Counted from the first letter of the stretch, positions 1 to 8,165 are shown. The stretch is 64,000 bases of DNA from Amycolatopsis azurea DSM 43854 (GCF_001995215.1 NZ_MUXN01000014.1:118926-182925), one strand, 5' to 3'. Notes: a model not told the origin generated them from the letters alone. Numbers and translations are program-made.

Positions 1-338
1 ATTTCGAGGGAAACGAAGCGCTCGCCGAACAACGTCTTCGGCAGGAATCGCGCGGAAACGTTCTGAGGGATCAGTTTCGCCGACTCCGGATTCAGCGCGA
101 GCGTGAGTTCGGCGCCGTCCGGGGTCGCGGCGATGTCCTTCACCGAACCGACGATGAGGCCGCGGACCTTAACGTCGGACTGCTTCAGCAACTGGTTACC
201 GATGCTGCCGGATTGGAGCTTCACGCTCACGACGGGCGTGAAGGCCTTCTGGTACAGCGCGATGCTCAGCGCCACCCCGCCGACGAGCACGGCGACCAAG
301 AGCAGGCCCAATAGCCTGCGCCGGACTGTCGCGATCAT
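1..338 (-). CDS. Mce/MlaD-family lipid-transport protein, N-terminal part (truncated by window edge)
   Basis: The visible 112 residues begin MIATVRRRLLG, followed by one hydrophobic anchor (about residues 8-30) and the start of an Mce/MlaD domain (PVVSVKLQSGSIGNQL, then KVRGLIVGSVKDI). Mce proteins are cell-envelope lipid-binding subunits that work with YrbE permeases and an Mkl-type ATPase to import lipids or sterols. The start ATG (336-338) overlaps the TGA of the upstream yrbE gene as ATGA, so translation is probably coupled. The gene runs off the left edge, so the number of mce genes downstream is unknown. Confidence 0.9.
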   Translation of the reverse strand, partial: MIATVRRRLLGLLLVAVLVGGVALSIALYQKAFTPVVSVKLQSGSIGNQLLKQSDVKVRGLIVGSVKDIAATPDGAELTLALNPESAKLIPQNVSARFLPKTLFGERFVSLE

Positions 339-1171
339 CCTGCGATCCTCACCGTGACGTCGGTTCCCCAGATCGCGAAACCGATGAAGAAGTTCATGAT
401 GGACACCGTGACGATGCTCAGCCGCACCGCCTTGCCGACGGCCACGCCGACACCGGCGGGACCACCGGAGGCCCGGTATCCGAAATAGCAATGGGACAGG
501 ATGATCAAGACGCTGAACAACAGCACCTTGATGAACGAATACAACACATCCTGTGGTGGTAGGAACAGGTCGAAGTAATGGTCGTAGGTACCCGCCGACT
601 GGTTGTAGATGTAGATAACGACCAACCGGGACGCGAGATACGAACTCAGCAGGCCGATGACGTACAGCGGGATGACCGCGACGAAACCGGCGATGATCCG
701 CGTCGTCACCAGGTAGGGCAGGCTCGGCACGCCCATGACCTCGAGCGCGTCGATCTCCTCGGAGATCCGCATCGCGCCCAGCTGGGCGGTGAACCCGGCG
801 CCGACGGTCGCCGAAAGCGCGAGGCCGGCGACCAGCGGGGCGATCTCGCGGGTGTTGAAGAACGCGGTCAGGAAGCCGGTGAAGGCCGAGGTGCCGATCG
901 AGTTCAGCGCCGAGTAGCCCTGGAGGCCGACGAGCACACCGGTGAACAGCGTCAGGCCGACCATCACGCCGACCGTGCCGCCGATGACGGCGAGTGAACC
1001 GGAACCGAAGCTCACTTCGGCGAGCAGCCGCAGGACCTCTTTGGTGTAGCGGCGCAACGTCCGCGGCGTCCACAGCAACGCGCGGCCGTAGAACGACATC
1101 TGGTCACCGAGGTTGTCCAGAGTCTGCAATGGACGGTTGGCGACCCGCTTGGCGCCCTGGAGGAAGGTCAT
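335..1171 (-). CDS. YrbE/MlaE-type ABC permease (second of pair, YrbEB)
   Basis: A 278-residue multi-spanning membrane protein with the MlaE-family core: the EIDALEVMGVPSLPYLVTTRI segment, which contacts the ATPase, and the hydrophobic GLALSATVGAGFTAQLGAM helix. It is the inner-membrane permease of an Mce importer. It starts 3 bp after the first yrbE gene and its stop overlaps the mce start. Two different permease subunits are usual for actinobacterial Mce systems. Length is normal. Confidence 0.93.
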   Translation of the reverse strand: MTFLQGAKRVANRPLQTLDNLGDQMSFYGRALLWTPRTLRRYTKEVLRLLAEVSFGSGSLAVIGGTVGVMVGLTLFTGVLVGLQGYSALNSIGTSAFTGFLTAFFNTREIAPLVAGLALSATVGAGFTAQLGAMRISEEIDALEVMGVPSLPYLVTTRIIAGFVAVIPLYVIGLLSSYLASRLVVIYIYNQSAGTYDHYFDLFLPPQDVLYSFIKVLLFSVLIILSHCYFGYRASGGPAGVGVAVGKAVRLSIVTVSIMNFFIGFAIWGTDVTVRIAG

Positions 1172-1174
1172 GCG

Positions 1175-1969
1175 TCAGTCCAGCTTTCCGGGCACGATCT
1201 GCAGGTAGATCAGCGTGATCACGAAGTTCACCACGAACAGCATGAGGAACGTGATGACGACCGACTGGTTCACCGCGTCGCCGACGCCCTTCGGGCCGCC
1301 GGACGGGTTCAGTCCCCGGTAGGAGGCGACGACCGCGGCGATGAAGCCGAAGATCAGCGCCTTCAGCTCGCCGACCCAGAGGTCCGGCAGCTGGGCCAGC
1401 GCGGAGAAGCTCGCCAGGTACGCGCCCGGCGTCCCGCCCTGGAGGACGACGTTGAAGAAGTAGCCGCCGAGCACGCCGATGACGCTGACCATGCCGTTCA
1501 GCAGGAGCGCCACCAACATCATCGCGAGCACACGCGGCACGATCAGCCGCTGCACCGCGGAGACGCCGAGCACCTCCATGGCGTCGATCTCTTCACGGAT
1601 GGTCCGCGCGCCGATGTCGGCGCAGACGGCGCTACCGCCGGCGCCCGCGACCAGCAGCGCCGTGACCAGCGGACTGGCCTGCTGCACGGTGGCGAGCACC
1701 GACCCGGCGCCCGTGTAGGACTGGGCGCCGAGCTGGCGGGCGAGCGAACCGAACTGCAGCGAGATGACCGCGCCGAACGGGATCGCGACGAGCGCCGTCG
1801 GCAGGATCGTGACGCTCGCGATGAACCAGGCCTGCTGGATGAACTCCCGCAGCTGGAACGGGCGCTGGAAGATGCCACGAACGATGTCGAGGCCGAGAGC
1901 GAACAGGTTCCCGGTCTCGCGCAACATGCCGATTCCGGGGATCTTCGCCGATGAAGCGGGAGAGCTCAC
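1175..1969 (-). CDS. YrbE/MlaE-type ABC permease (first of pair, YrbEA)
   Basis: A 264-residue membrane protein with the MlaE signature EEIDAMEVLGVSAVQRLIVPR and several hydrophobic helices. It should form the transmembrane part of the Mce lipid importer together with the next gene. Its ATG (1967-1969) overlaps the stop of the upstream ATPase gene as ATGA, which argues that ATPase, both permeases and Mce are made from one transcript. The N-terminus (FALGLDIVRGIFQRPFQLREF) is typical of YrbEA. Confidence 0.93.
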   Translation of the reverse strand: MSSPASSAKIPGIGMLRETGNLFALGLDIVRGIFQRPFQLREFIQQAWFIASVTILPTALVAIPFGAVISLQFGSLARQLGAQSYTGAGSVLATVQQASPLVTALLVAGAGGSAVCADIGARTIREEIDAMEVLGVSAVQRLIVPRVLAMMLVALLLNGMVSVIGVLGGYFFNVVLQGGTPGAYLASFSALAQLPDLWVGELKALIFGFIAAVVASYRGLNPSGGPKGVGDAVNQSVVITFLMLFVVNFVITLIYLQIVPGKLD

Positions 1970-3138
1970 GCGCCACCTGACCCCGGATCATGCGGCCGCA
2001 AGCGGTGGTTGCCCGGTCTCCCCGGATGCGGGATGGAGGCGACCTGGTCGTCGGGCAGCTGACCCTGGTGGTGGTTCGGCATCGGGCCGTCGTTCTGCGG
2101 CGCGGAACGGTGCCCCGCCGCGGCGAGCCGCTGCGGGCGGACGCCGTACCGCTGCTGCTCCTCGGGGGAGAGCGACTCGATGATGCTCTGCTGCGCTTCG
2201 TGCGGGAGACCGGACAGGATCTGCATGACGCGGTCCTTGCGGCGGACCGCGCCCATCCGGGTCGGCACGCCGGGCGTCGGCTGCATCTGCGGCGGCACTC
2301 CGCTGACGTCCTCGACACCGCCCGAGTGGTGACCGGCCTCGAACATCGCGCGTTCCGCGGCGAGCTGGGCCGAGTCCTTCTCCTCGCTCATGCCGATCGG
2401 GCCGTCCATCTTGCCGTTGAGGAACTGCTTGACGACCGGCTCCTCGCTGGTCAGCAACACCTCGCGCGGGCCGAACATGACCAGTTCCTTGCGGAACAGC
2501 ATGCCCAGGTTGTCCGGGACGGTGCGGGCGAGGTTGATGTTGTGCGTGACGATCAGGAACGTCGCGTCGATCTGCGCGTTGACGTCCAGGAAGAGCTGGG
2601 AGATGTAGGTGGTGCGGACCGGGTCGAGACCGGAGTCCGGCTCGTCGACCAGGATGATCTGCGGGTCCAGCACCAGGGCGCGGGCGAGGCCGGCGCGCTT
2701 GCGCATACCGCCGGAGATCTCGCCGGGCAGCTTCTTGTCGGCGCCGTTGAGACCGGTCATTTCGAGTTTCTCGAGCACGATCCGGCGGACCTCGGTCTCC
2801 GACTTCTTCGTGTGCTCCCGCAGAGGGAACGCCACGTTGTCGTAGAGGTTCATCGAGCCGAAGAGGGCGCCGTCCTGGAAGAGGACACCGAAGAGCTTGC
2901 GCACCTCGTAGAGCTGGTGTTCGGAGCACGTCACGATGTCGACGCCGTTGATCATGCACCGGCCCTTGTCGGGCTTGAGCAGACCGATCATCGACTTCAA
3001 GAAGACGGACTTACCGGTTCCGGACGGTCCGAGCATCGCCGAGACCTCGCCCGGAGGCAGGGTCAGCGTGACGTCCCGCCAGATGGCCTGCTTACCGAAG
3101 GACTTGGAAAGACCTTCGATGACCACCTCGGCACCCAT
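1966..3138 (-). CDS. mkl: ABC transporter ATPase of the Mkl/MceG type
   Basis: A 390-residue ATPase with Walker A GPSGTGKS (residues 37-44), signature ISGGMRKRAGLARAL, Walker B IILVDEPDSGLD and a switch histidine in VTHNINLA. It is the MlaF/MceG-like motor for the Mce importer encoded just downstream. I chose the ATG at 3136-3138 because a strong GGAGGTG ribosome site lies just before it; the open frame extends 32 codons further without such a site. After the ATPase core there is a long Pro/Gln/His-rich C-terminal extension of unknown role. The downstream yrbE gene overlaps by 4 bp. In mycobacteria mkl sits near rplJ-rplL but is unlinked to the mce operons; here it leads one. Confidence 0.93.
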   Translation of the reverse strand: MGAEVVIEGLSKSFGKQAIWRDVTLTLPPGEVSAMLGPSGTGKSVFLKSMIGLLKPDKGRCMINGVDIVTCSEHQLYEVRKLFGVLFQDGALFGSMNLYDNVAFPLREHTKKSETEVRRIVLEKLEMTGLNGADKKLPGEISGGMRKRAGLARALVLDPQIILVDEPDSGLDPVRTTYISQLFLDVNAQIDATFLIVTHNINLARTVPDNLGMLFRKELVMFGPREVLLTSEEPVVKQFLNGKMDGPIGMSEEKDSAQLAAERAMFEAGHHSGGVEDVSGVPPQMQPTPGVPTRMGAVRRKDRVMQILSGLPHEAQQSIIESLSPEEQQRYGVRPQRLAAAGHRSAPQNDGPMPNHHQGQLPDDQVASIPHPGRPGNHRLRPHDPGSGGA

Positions 3139-3590
3139 CGCACCTCCAGGAGCTGTTCCGCGTCGTCGCGCACTGCCGTCCCGTGCCACTGGCCCGGGAG
3201 GACGCATGCGTTCGCGCAGCGATACCCGCGTCAACCAGGTGCAACGAGCTGAGTGCGAACAGGTTACTCACCAGTTTTCTTTTCTGGCCAGACCCGCGGG
3301 TAACTTTTCGCGCAGCCCGCCGCCTGCCCGTGCACCGCTGGCAGCACCGTAGTGCACCTCACCCCCGCCCGCAGATCCACAACCCGGCCCCCTCCCAGCT
3401 CGGCGCGGCGCCGCGTCGCGATTAGGGGGCTAAACGCAGGTCAGCCCTCCGCCCGCTCCCGTCTCGCCCCGACCTGCGTTTAGCGGGCTAAACGCGATCC
3501 GGGGTCCTGGGCGGTGGCCAGATGCTTAGCGTCGCTACGCGTCGCGATTAGCCCGCTAAACGCAGGTCGGGGCGGGGGGGCTGGAGACAG
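3139..3590. other. Intergenic region between mkl and the rplJL terminator
   Basis: No convincing gene in 450 bp. The mkl promoter should lie at about 3140-3330 (minus strand); I see AT-rich stretches near 3270-3310 and an inverted GTTAC/GTAAC pair (3263-3267 and 3300-3304), but no clear -10/-35 pair. The left half holds three copies of the dispersed palindrome, listed separately. Confidence 0.6.
3418..3563. repeat. Three copies of the 20-bp GCGTTTAGC/GCTAAACGC palindrome
   Basis: Copies at 3418-3437, 3476-3495 and 3544-3563. The middle one is perfect (9-bp arms around GG). The outer two have ATTAG in the left arm. Flanks are also conserved: GACCTGCG or its complement on one side and CGCGATCC/CGCGAC on the other, and copies occur in both orientations. 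All lie between mkl and the rplL terminator. Confidence 0.85.
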
Positions 3591-3629
3591 CGAAGGGGCG
3601 GGCATCCAGAGTGGATGCCCGCCCCTTCG
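3591..3629 (-). terminator. Terminator hairpin of the rplJ-rplL operon
   Basis: Perfect 18-bp G+C-rich stem (3591-3608 with 3612-3629) around a GAG loop, 33 bp past the rplL stop. There is no long U tract, as is common in actinobacteria. Confidence 0.8.
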
Positions 3630-3661
3630 GCGGTGCTGCGGTAGGCGCTACGCGCCCGAGA

Positions 3662-4048
3662 TCACTTGATGGCGATCTTGGCGCCCGCGGCCTCGAGCTT
3701 CTCCTTGGCGGCCTCGGCGGCCTCCTTGTCGACCTTCTCCAGGAGGGCCTTGGGAGCGGCCTCGACCAGCTCCTTGGCCTCCTTCAGGCCCAGACCCGAG
3801 ACGACCTCGCGGACGACCTTGATGACCTGGATCTTCTTGTCACCGGCGGACTCGAGAACGACGTCGAACTCGTCCTGCTCCTCGGCGGCGGCCGGGGCGG
3901 CGCCGACCGGGCCGGCGGCGACGACGGCAGCCGGGGCGGCCGCGGTCACGTCGAAGGTGGTCTCGAACTCCTTGACGAACTCGGACAGCTCAAGAAGGGT
4001 GAGCTCCTTGAAGGCGTCGATCAGCTCGGCGGTGCTCAGCTTCGCCAT
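3662..4048 (-). CDS. rplL: 50S ribosomal protein L7/L12
   Basis: 128 residues. The N-terminal dimerisation part (MAKLSTAELIDAFKELTLLEL) is followed by an Ala-rich hinge and the C-terminal factor-binding domain (FDVVLESAGDKKIQVIKVVREVVSGLGLKEAKELVE). It forms the flexible ribosomal stalk that recruits translation GTPases. It lies 48 bp downstream of rplJ, the standard order, and an AGAGGA site precedes the ATG. Length is normal. Confidence 0.98.
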   Translation of the reverse strand: MAKLSTAELIDAFKELTLLELSEFVKEFETTFDVTAAAPAAVVAAGPVGAAPAAAEEQDEFDVVLESAGDKKIQVIKVVREVVSGLGLKEAKELVEAAPKALLEKVDKEAAEAAKEKLEAAGAKIAIK

Positions 4049-4096
4049 GGTGGCTTTCCTCTCTGAAACGAACTAAAAGTTCGGGGTGGGGGGTGT

Positions 4097-4648
4097 TCAG
4101 CTCTCGGCGGGTGCTTCGGCTGCTTCGGTACCGGCGTTGCGCTGCTTCTCCTCCAGCGCGGCAGCCAGGCGAGCGACCTGGGACGCCGGCGCCTGGAACA
4201 GCGCGGCGGCCTGGGACAGCTTCGCCTTGAACGCGCCCGCCGCCTTGGCGAGCAGGACCTCACGGCTGTCGAGATCGGCGATCTGGTTGATCTCGTCCAC
4301 GGACAGCGTCTTGCCGTCCATGAAGCCGCCCTTGATCACAAGCGCGTTGTTGTCCTTCGCGAAGTCGCGAAGCGCCTTCGCGGCGTCAACAGCTTCACCT
4401 TCGACGAAGGCGATCGCGGTCGGGCCGACGAACAGGTCTTCAAGGCCCTCGATGCCCGCGTCCGTGGCGGCACGCTTGACGAGGGTGTTCTTCGCGACCC
4501 GGTACTTGGCACTGGTGCCGAGAGCGCGGCGCAGCTGGGACAGCTGGGACACGGAGAGGCCGGTGTACTGGGTAACGACTGTGGCCGAGCTGCTGCGGAA
4601 GCTCTCCGCGATCTCGGCGACGGCCGCCTCCTTGTCGGGCTTCGCCAT
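4097..4648 (-). CDS. rplJ: 50S ribosomal protein L10
   Basis: 183 residues: N-terminal rRNA-binding domain (KEAAVAEIAESFRSSSATVVTQYTG) and a C-terminal helix that carries L7/L12 dimers, ending in an Ala/Glu-rich tail. It is the base of the stalk and, with L12, normally represses its own mRNA through the leader. An AGAGGAGG site precedes the ATG. The gene is first in the operon, behind a leader of about 210 nt. Confidence 0.97.
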   Translation of the reverse strand: MAKPDKEAAVAEIAESFRSSSATVVTQYTGLSVSQLSQLRRALGTSAKYRVAKNTLVKRAATDAGIEGLEDLFVGPTAIAFVEGEAVDAAKALRDFAKDNNALVIKGGFMDGKTLSVDEINQIADLDSREVLLAKAAGAFKAKLSQAAALFQAPASQVARLAAALEEKQRNAGTEAAEAPAES

Positions 4649-4859
4649 GGTCGCCTCCTCTCTTGGCTAGTGATCCACTGGCCTTGAGAGCCCTGAAACG
4701 ACGAAACGCCCCAGCGCAGACAGGCGCGGGGCGTCAGGGCACACGACGACGTGCATCGTGGGCGAGCCTCGTTCCTCCTGCGCGGGTCGCCCGCCCTAGC
4801 GGGGCCTTCGTTCTCCAGGCCAGACGACCAGGAGAAGACCAGCGGTCTTCGGTAGAACC
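4649..4859 (-). promoter_or_regulatory. Ribosomal L10 mRNA leader (autoregulatory) with internal hairpin
   Basis: About 210 nt lie between the likely transcription start and rplJ. The leader contains a strong stem at 4690-4740 (CCCTGA paired with TCAGGG, and an inner CGCCCC/GGGGCG helix) close to the gene. This is where the conserved L10(L12)4-binding leader sits in other bacteria. The assignment rests on position and structure; I could not run a covariance model. Confidence 0.6.
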
Positions 4860-4865
4860 TTGACA

Positions 4866-4895
4866 AGAATACGCGCCCCTCTCCCACCCCTCACA
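4866..4895 (-). promoter_or_regulatory. Candidate rplJL promoter
   Basis: Minus-strand TATTCT (4871-4866) matches a -10 hexamer; a weak TGTGAG-like -35 lies about 18 bp upstream. Transcription would start near 4859. Confidence 0.4.
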
Positions 4896-4912
4896 CGGGG
4901 TCCGGTCAGAGC

Positions 4913-4932
4913 GCGTTCAGCGGGCTAAACGC
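4913..4932. repeat. Single copy of the dispersed 20-bp palindrome
   Basis: GCGTTCAGC-GG-GCTAAACGC, one mismatch between arms. It sits in the divergent region between the rplJ promoter and the gene at 4977, about 45 bp before that gene's start, so it could affect either promoter. Confidence 0.8.
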
Positions 4933-4976
4933 GACCGGCGGAGTGCGCCGGGGGTCTCGCGAGGCATCATGGTGAC

Positions 4977-5822
4977 GTGGCGGAGCAGCGTGATGACGGA
5001 AAGCCGGGCAACGAGCCCGGCACGGACATCGAGCCCAAGGCGGGAGGTCAGCCCGCGCCTCGGCTGGACGAGGAGCAACTGCGCCAGTTCCAGCAGTTTC
5101 AGCAGTTCCAGGACTATCTGAAGTTCACCGAGGCGCAGAATCAGGGCCTCGTGCCGTCCCAGCCCGTGCAGCCCGTGACCCAGCACTACGGAGGACAGCC
5201 ACCTGCGCCTCCCGGGCCCCCGCCCGGTGAACTCGTGCACGCCCCCCGCCCGCGCATGCCGCGCTGGCTGCGACGTCTCGGCGGGAAGCTGCTCGCCTGG
5301 GTGATCGTGATCGTGCTGATCTGCATCGGCGCGACGATCGCCTACCGGCAGATCTTCCCCAGCGACGCCGGGCAGGACACGGCGACGTTCGTCCAGGGCG
5401 GCGGTGGCAAGCACCACACCAACCGCGTGCTTGCGAGCAACCCGTGGGAGGCCGTGCGGGCCATCTACGACACGATCGGCAAGCCGTACCCACCGGACGT
5501 CCGCACCGAAACAGTCTGCCTGGCGATGACCGAACAGGCGCAGGCCCAGTTCGCCCGCGACCTCGGCTACCCGGACTGCGCGACCGCCGTCCCGGCGCTG
5601 AACGCCAAGGTCACCGACATCACGCCGTACATCTACGCGGTCCGCCCGATGTCGAGCGTGGTCCCGCGGCAGAACCTGACGATCCACTCGTGCTGGTACA
5701 ACATCCGCGGCGGCCCCTTGCTGGGCAGCTTCACCCTGCAGGAAGTCGAGATGGGCCAGTGGCTGATCACCGGCCACGCGAACTCCCCCGAGCCCTGCCC
5801 CGCCCCGCCCACCGGGAACTGA
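4977..5822 (+). CDS. Single-pass membrane protein with extracytoplasmic domain, function unknown
   Basis: 281 residues from a GTG start (no in-frame ATG nearby). Residues 1-100 are polar, Gln/Pro-rich and probably disordered, including a repeated FQQ run near 38-46. One membrane helix follows (about 104-123, LLAWVIVIVLICIGATIAY). The remaining 155 residues carry three cysteines spread through CLAMTEQAQ, PDCATAVPAL and IHSCWYN, so disulphides are possible. The topology suggests a cytoplasmic tail and an outside sensor or binding domain. I do not recognise a family. It stands alone between two minus-strand operons. Confidence 0.8.
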   Translation: MAEQRDDGKPGNEPGTDIEPKAGGQPAPRLDEEQLRQFQQFQQFQDYLKFTEAQNQGLVPSQPVQPVTQHYGGQPPAPPGPPPGELVHAPRPRMPRWLRRLGGKLLAWVIVIVLICIGATIAYRQIFPSDAGQDTATFVQGGGGKHHTNRVLASNPWEAVRAIYDTIGKPYPPDVRTETVCLAMTEQAQAQFARDLGYPDCATAVPALNAKVTDITPYIYAVRPMSSVVPRQNLTIHSCWYNIRGGPLLGSFTLQEVEMGQWLITGHANSPEPCPAPPTGN

Positions 5823-5856
5823 CCCCCGCTGACCTGGACTCCCCTGGCACCGGATC

Positions 5857-6059
5857 GCGATTAGGGGCTAAACGCAAGTGCCTCGCCGGATCGCGATTTG
5901 CCCGCTAAACGCAAGTGCCCCGGCGGATCGCGATCAGCCCGCGAAACGCAAGTGCCCCGGCGGATCGCGATCAGCCCGCTAAAGGCGACGCGTGCCCCGC
6001 GTCGCGATTAGCCCGCGAAACGCAAGTGCGCGCAGCATCGCGATTAGGGGGCTAAACGC
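5857..6059. repeat. Tandem array of six palindromic units, period 36-37 bp
   Basis: Units start at 5857, 5893, 5930, 5967, 6004 and 6040. Each has a palindromic core related to GCGATTAGCCCGCTAAACGC, and most are joined by a conserved 16-17 bp linker close to AAGTGCCCCGGCGGATC. Core variants include GCGAAACGC and AAAGGC. Because the linkers are nearly identical this is a tandem repeat and not a CRISPR. It fills the gap between two convergent genes. Confidence 0.9.
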
Positions 6060-6067
6060 AGGTCCGG

Positions 6068-6832
6068 TCAGAGGTCGTGCGAGGTGAGGAAGCCGGTCAG
6101 GGTGGAGCCGAAGGCGGGGTGCATGACGGCGGCCAGGTGATCGCCGGGCACGCGGACGAGGCGGGCGCCGGCGATGGCGGCGGCCAGGCGTTCGGGTTCG
6201 GCGGCCAGCGGGTCGACGTCCCCGGCCAGGATCAGGGTCGGGACGGCGATCGCGGTCAGGTCCAGTTTCGGGTTCGCGGTCCCGCGCGCGACGGCGGCCA
6301 GCGCGATCCGGTCGGCCCGCAGGGCGTCGGCCAGCATCCGGAAAGGCGCCGAAGACGGCGGCAGCGTCGAAGGGTCCGAAGCGAGCAACGCCTCGCTGAT
6401 CGCCTCCGGTGTGACCACCCGCGTGTCCACACCCCCGAAGTCGACGATCCCCGAGCCGACCCCGCCGATCGCGAGGCACCGGATCCGCGGGTCGGCGGCC
6501 ACCGCGCCGAGCGCGATCATCGCACCCATCGAGTAGCCGACCATCGAGACCTCGTCGAGGCCCAAGGAGTCGAGCAGAGCCGACACATCGCGAACCATCG
6601 CGTCGTCGCCGTAGCTGGCCTCGTCGTGCGGTTTCGCCGATCGTCCGTGCCCGCGCGCGTCCAGGCTGATCACGGGCAGTCCGGCGTCCTGGAGGGTGTC
6701 GACGACGCCGGTCGCGATCCAGTTGGCGTTCGTGTCCGCGGCGAAACCGTGCTGCAGCAGCACCGGACGCCCTTCACCTTCCCAAACGGTGTAGCTCAGC
6801 TGGAGCCCGTCGAACGTCGCGAAGGTAGGCAT
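6068..6832 (-). CDS. Alpha/beta-fold hydrolase
   Basis: 254 residues from the ATG at 6830-6832. An in-frame TTG 4 codons earlier is possible but lacks a ribosome site. Oxyanion region LLQHGFAADTN, nucleophile elbow GYSMGAM (Ser101), acid in LAGDVDPL and catalytic His in VPGDHLAAVMHPAF are all present. The order and the LDARGHGRSAKP segment match esterase- or haloperoxidase-like family members acting on small esters. Substrate is unknown. It is convergent with the gene at 4977 and lies directly downstream of the rplA terminator. Confidence 0.88.
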   Translation of the reverse strand: MPTFATFDGLQLSYTVWEGEGRPVLLQHGFAADTNANWIATGVVDTLQDAGLPVISLDARGHGRSAKPHDEASYGDDAMVRDVSALLDSLGLDEVSMVGYSMGAMIALGAVAADPRIRCLAIGGVGSGIVDFGGVDTRVVTPEAISEALLASDPSTLPPSSAPFRMLADALRADRIALAAVARGTANPKLDLTAIAVPTLILAGDVDPLAAEPERLAAAIAGARLVRVPGDHLAAVMHPAFGSTLTGFLTSHDL

Positions 6833-6849
6833 ACCCTCCAGCAAACACG

Positions 6850-6888
6850 AAAAAGGGGCGCCCCCGCCGTAGCGGGACCGCCCCTTTC
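6850..6888 (-). terminator. Intrinsic terminator of rplK-rplA
   Basis: G+C-rich stem with arms AGAAAGGGGCG...CGCCCCTTTTT on the minus strand and an inner TCCCGC/GCGGGG helix around TACG, followed by a T run. It lies about 20 bp past the rplA stop. Confidence 0.85.
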
Positions 6889-6909
6889 TCAGTGATGTCT
6901 AACTCAGAC

Positions 6910-7623
6910 TCACGCGTCCTCGGAGAGGAGGTTGCGGGTCCGGGCCGGGTCGACCGGGACACCCGGGCCCATCGTCGTGGAGATCGTGACCTTCTTCAGG
7001 TAGCGACCCTTCGCCGACGACGGCTTGGCGCGCAGGACCTCGTCCAGCGCGGCCGCGTAGTTCTCCACCAGCTTGTCGGTGTCGAACGAGGCCTTGCCGA
7101 TGACGAAGTGCAGGTTGGCCTGCTTGTCCACGCGGAAGTTGATCTTACCGCCCTTGATGTCCGACACGGCCTTCGCGACCGCGGGGGTCACGGTGCCGGT
7201 CTTCGGGTTCGGCATCAGGCCACGCGGGCCGAGGATGCGGGCGATGCGCCCGACCTTGGCCATCTGGTCCGGCGTCGCGATCGCGGCGTCGAACTCGAGC
7301 CAGCCACCCTGGATACGCTCGATCAGTTCGTCCGTACCGACCACGTCCGCGCCGGCGGCCTCGGCCTCGGCGGCCTTGTCACCAACGGCGAAAACGATGA
7401 CGCGGGCGGTCTTACCGGTGCCGTGCGGCAGGTTCACGGTGCCGCGGACCATCTGGTCGGCCTTGCGAGGGTCGACACCGAGGCGCATGGCGACCTCGAC
7501 GGTGGCGTCCATCTTCTTGGAGGAGGTCTCCTTGGCCAGCTTCGCGGCGTCGAGCGGGGCGTAGAGCCGCTCGCGGTCCACCAGCTCAAGAGCCTGACGG
7601 TAGGCCTTGCTGTGCTTGGGCAT
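6910..7623 (-). CDS. rplA: 50S ribosomal protein L1
   Basis: 237 residues with the L1 signature region (GPRGLMPNPKTGTVTPAVAKAVSDIKGGKINFRVDK). It binds 23S rRNA at the mobile L1 stalk and commonly represses the L11-L1 operon. An AAGGA site lies 8 bp before the ATG. It is downstream of rplK with an 81-bp gap and ends at an intrinsic terminator. Confidence 0.97.
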   Translation of the reverse strand: MPKHSKAYRQALELVDRERLYAPLDAAKLAKETSSKKMDATVEVAMRLGVDPRKADQMVRGTVNLPHGTGKTARVIVFAVGDKAAEAEAAGADVVGTDELIERIQGGWLEFDAAIATPDQMAKVGRIARILGPRGLMPNPKTGTVTPAVAKAVSDIKGGKINFRVDKQANLHFVIGKASFDTDKLVENYAAALDEVLRAKPSSAKGRYLKKVTISTTMGPGVPVDPARTRNLLSEDA

Positions 7624-7704
7624 TGCTTCTGTCCTTAACTCTTCAACGGATCAGTGTGGTGTTGGAGCCAGCACTGGCTCTCCCACGGTGGAGCTGGGTG
7701 GAAC

Positions 7705-8139
7705 TCAGTCGACGACCGTGATGCCCATCGAGCGGGCGGTGCCGGCGATGATCTTCGCGGCCTGGTCGATGTCGTGCGCGTTCAGGTCGGATTCCTTGGT
7801 CTTCGCGATGTCGCGGACCTGGTCCCAGGTGACCTTGGCGACCTTGGTCTTGTGCGGCTCGCCGGAGCCCTTCTCCACGCCCGCGGCCTTCAGCAGCAGC
7901 TTCGCGGCCGGCGGCGTCTTGAGCTTGAAGTCGAACGTGCGGTCTTCGTACACGGAGATCTCGACCGGGACGACGTCCCCGCGCTGCGACTCGGTCGCGG
8001 CGTTGTAGGCCTTGCAGAACTCCATGATGTTGACGCCGTGCTGACCCAGCGCGGGGCCGACCGGCGGCGCGGGGTTGGCCGCACCCGCCTTGATCTGCAG
8101 CTTGATGATCGCCGCAAGCTTCTTCTTCTTGGGTGGCAT
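7705..8139 (-). CDS. rplK: 50S ribosomal protein L11
   Basis: 144 residues starting MPPKKKKLAAIIKLQIKAGAANPAPPVGPALGQHGVN, with the Pro-rich N-terminal domain and C-terminal rRNA-binding domain (TWDQVRDIAKTKESDLNAHD). It forms the GTPase-associated centre with 23S rRNA and is the usual target of thiopeptides. An AAGGA site precedes the ATG. Normal order nusG-rplK-rplA. Confidence 0.98.
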   Translation of the reverse strand: MPPKKKKLAAIIKLQIKAGAANPAPPVGPALGQHGVNIMEFCKAYNAATESQRGDVVPVEISVYEDRTFDFKLKTPPAAKLLLKAAGVEKGSGEPHKTKVAKVTWDQVRDIAKTKESDLNAHDIDQAAKIIAGTARSMGITVVD

Positions 8140-8165
8140 TTCGTTTGATCCTTCTTACTGACTTG

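Noticed and set aside
3263..3304. GTTAC...GTAAC inverted pair upstream of mkl as an operator
   Set aside because: Five-base arms 32 bp apart occur often by chance; no promoter hexamers support it.
5857..6059. CRISPR array
   Set aside because: The period is CRISPR-like, but the linkers between repeats are nearly identical and no cas gene is near, so it is a tandem palindrome array.
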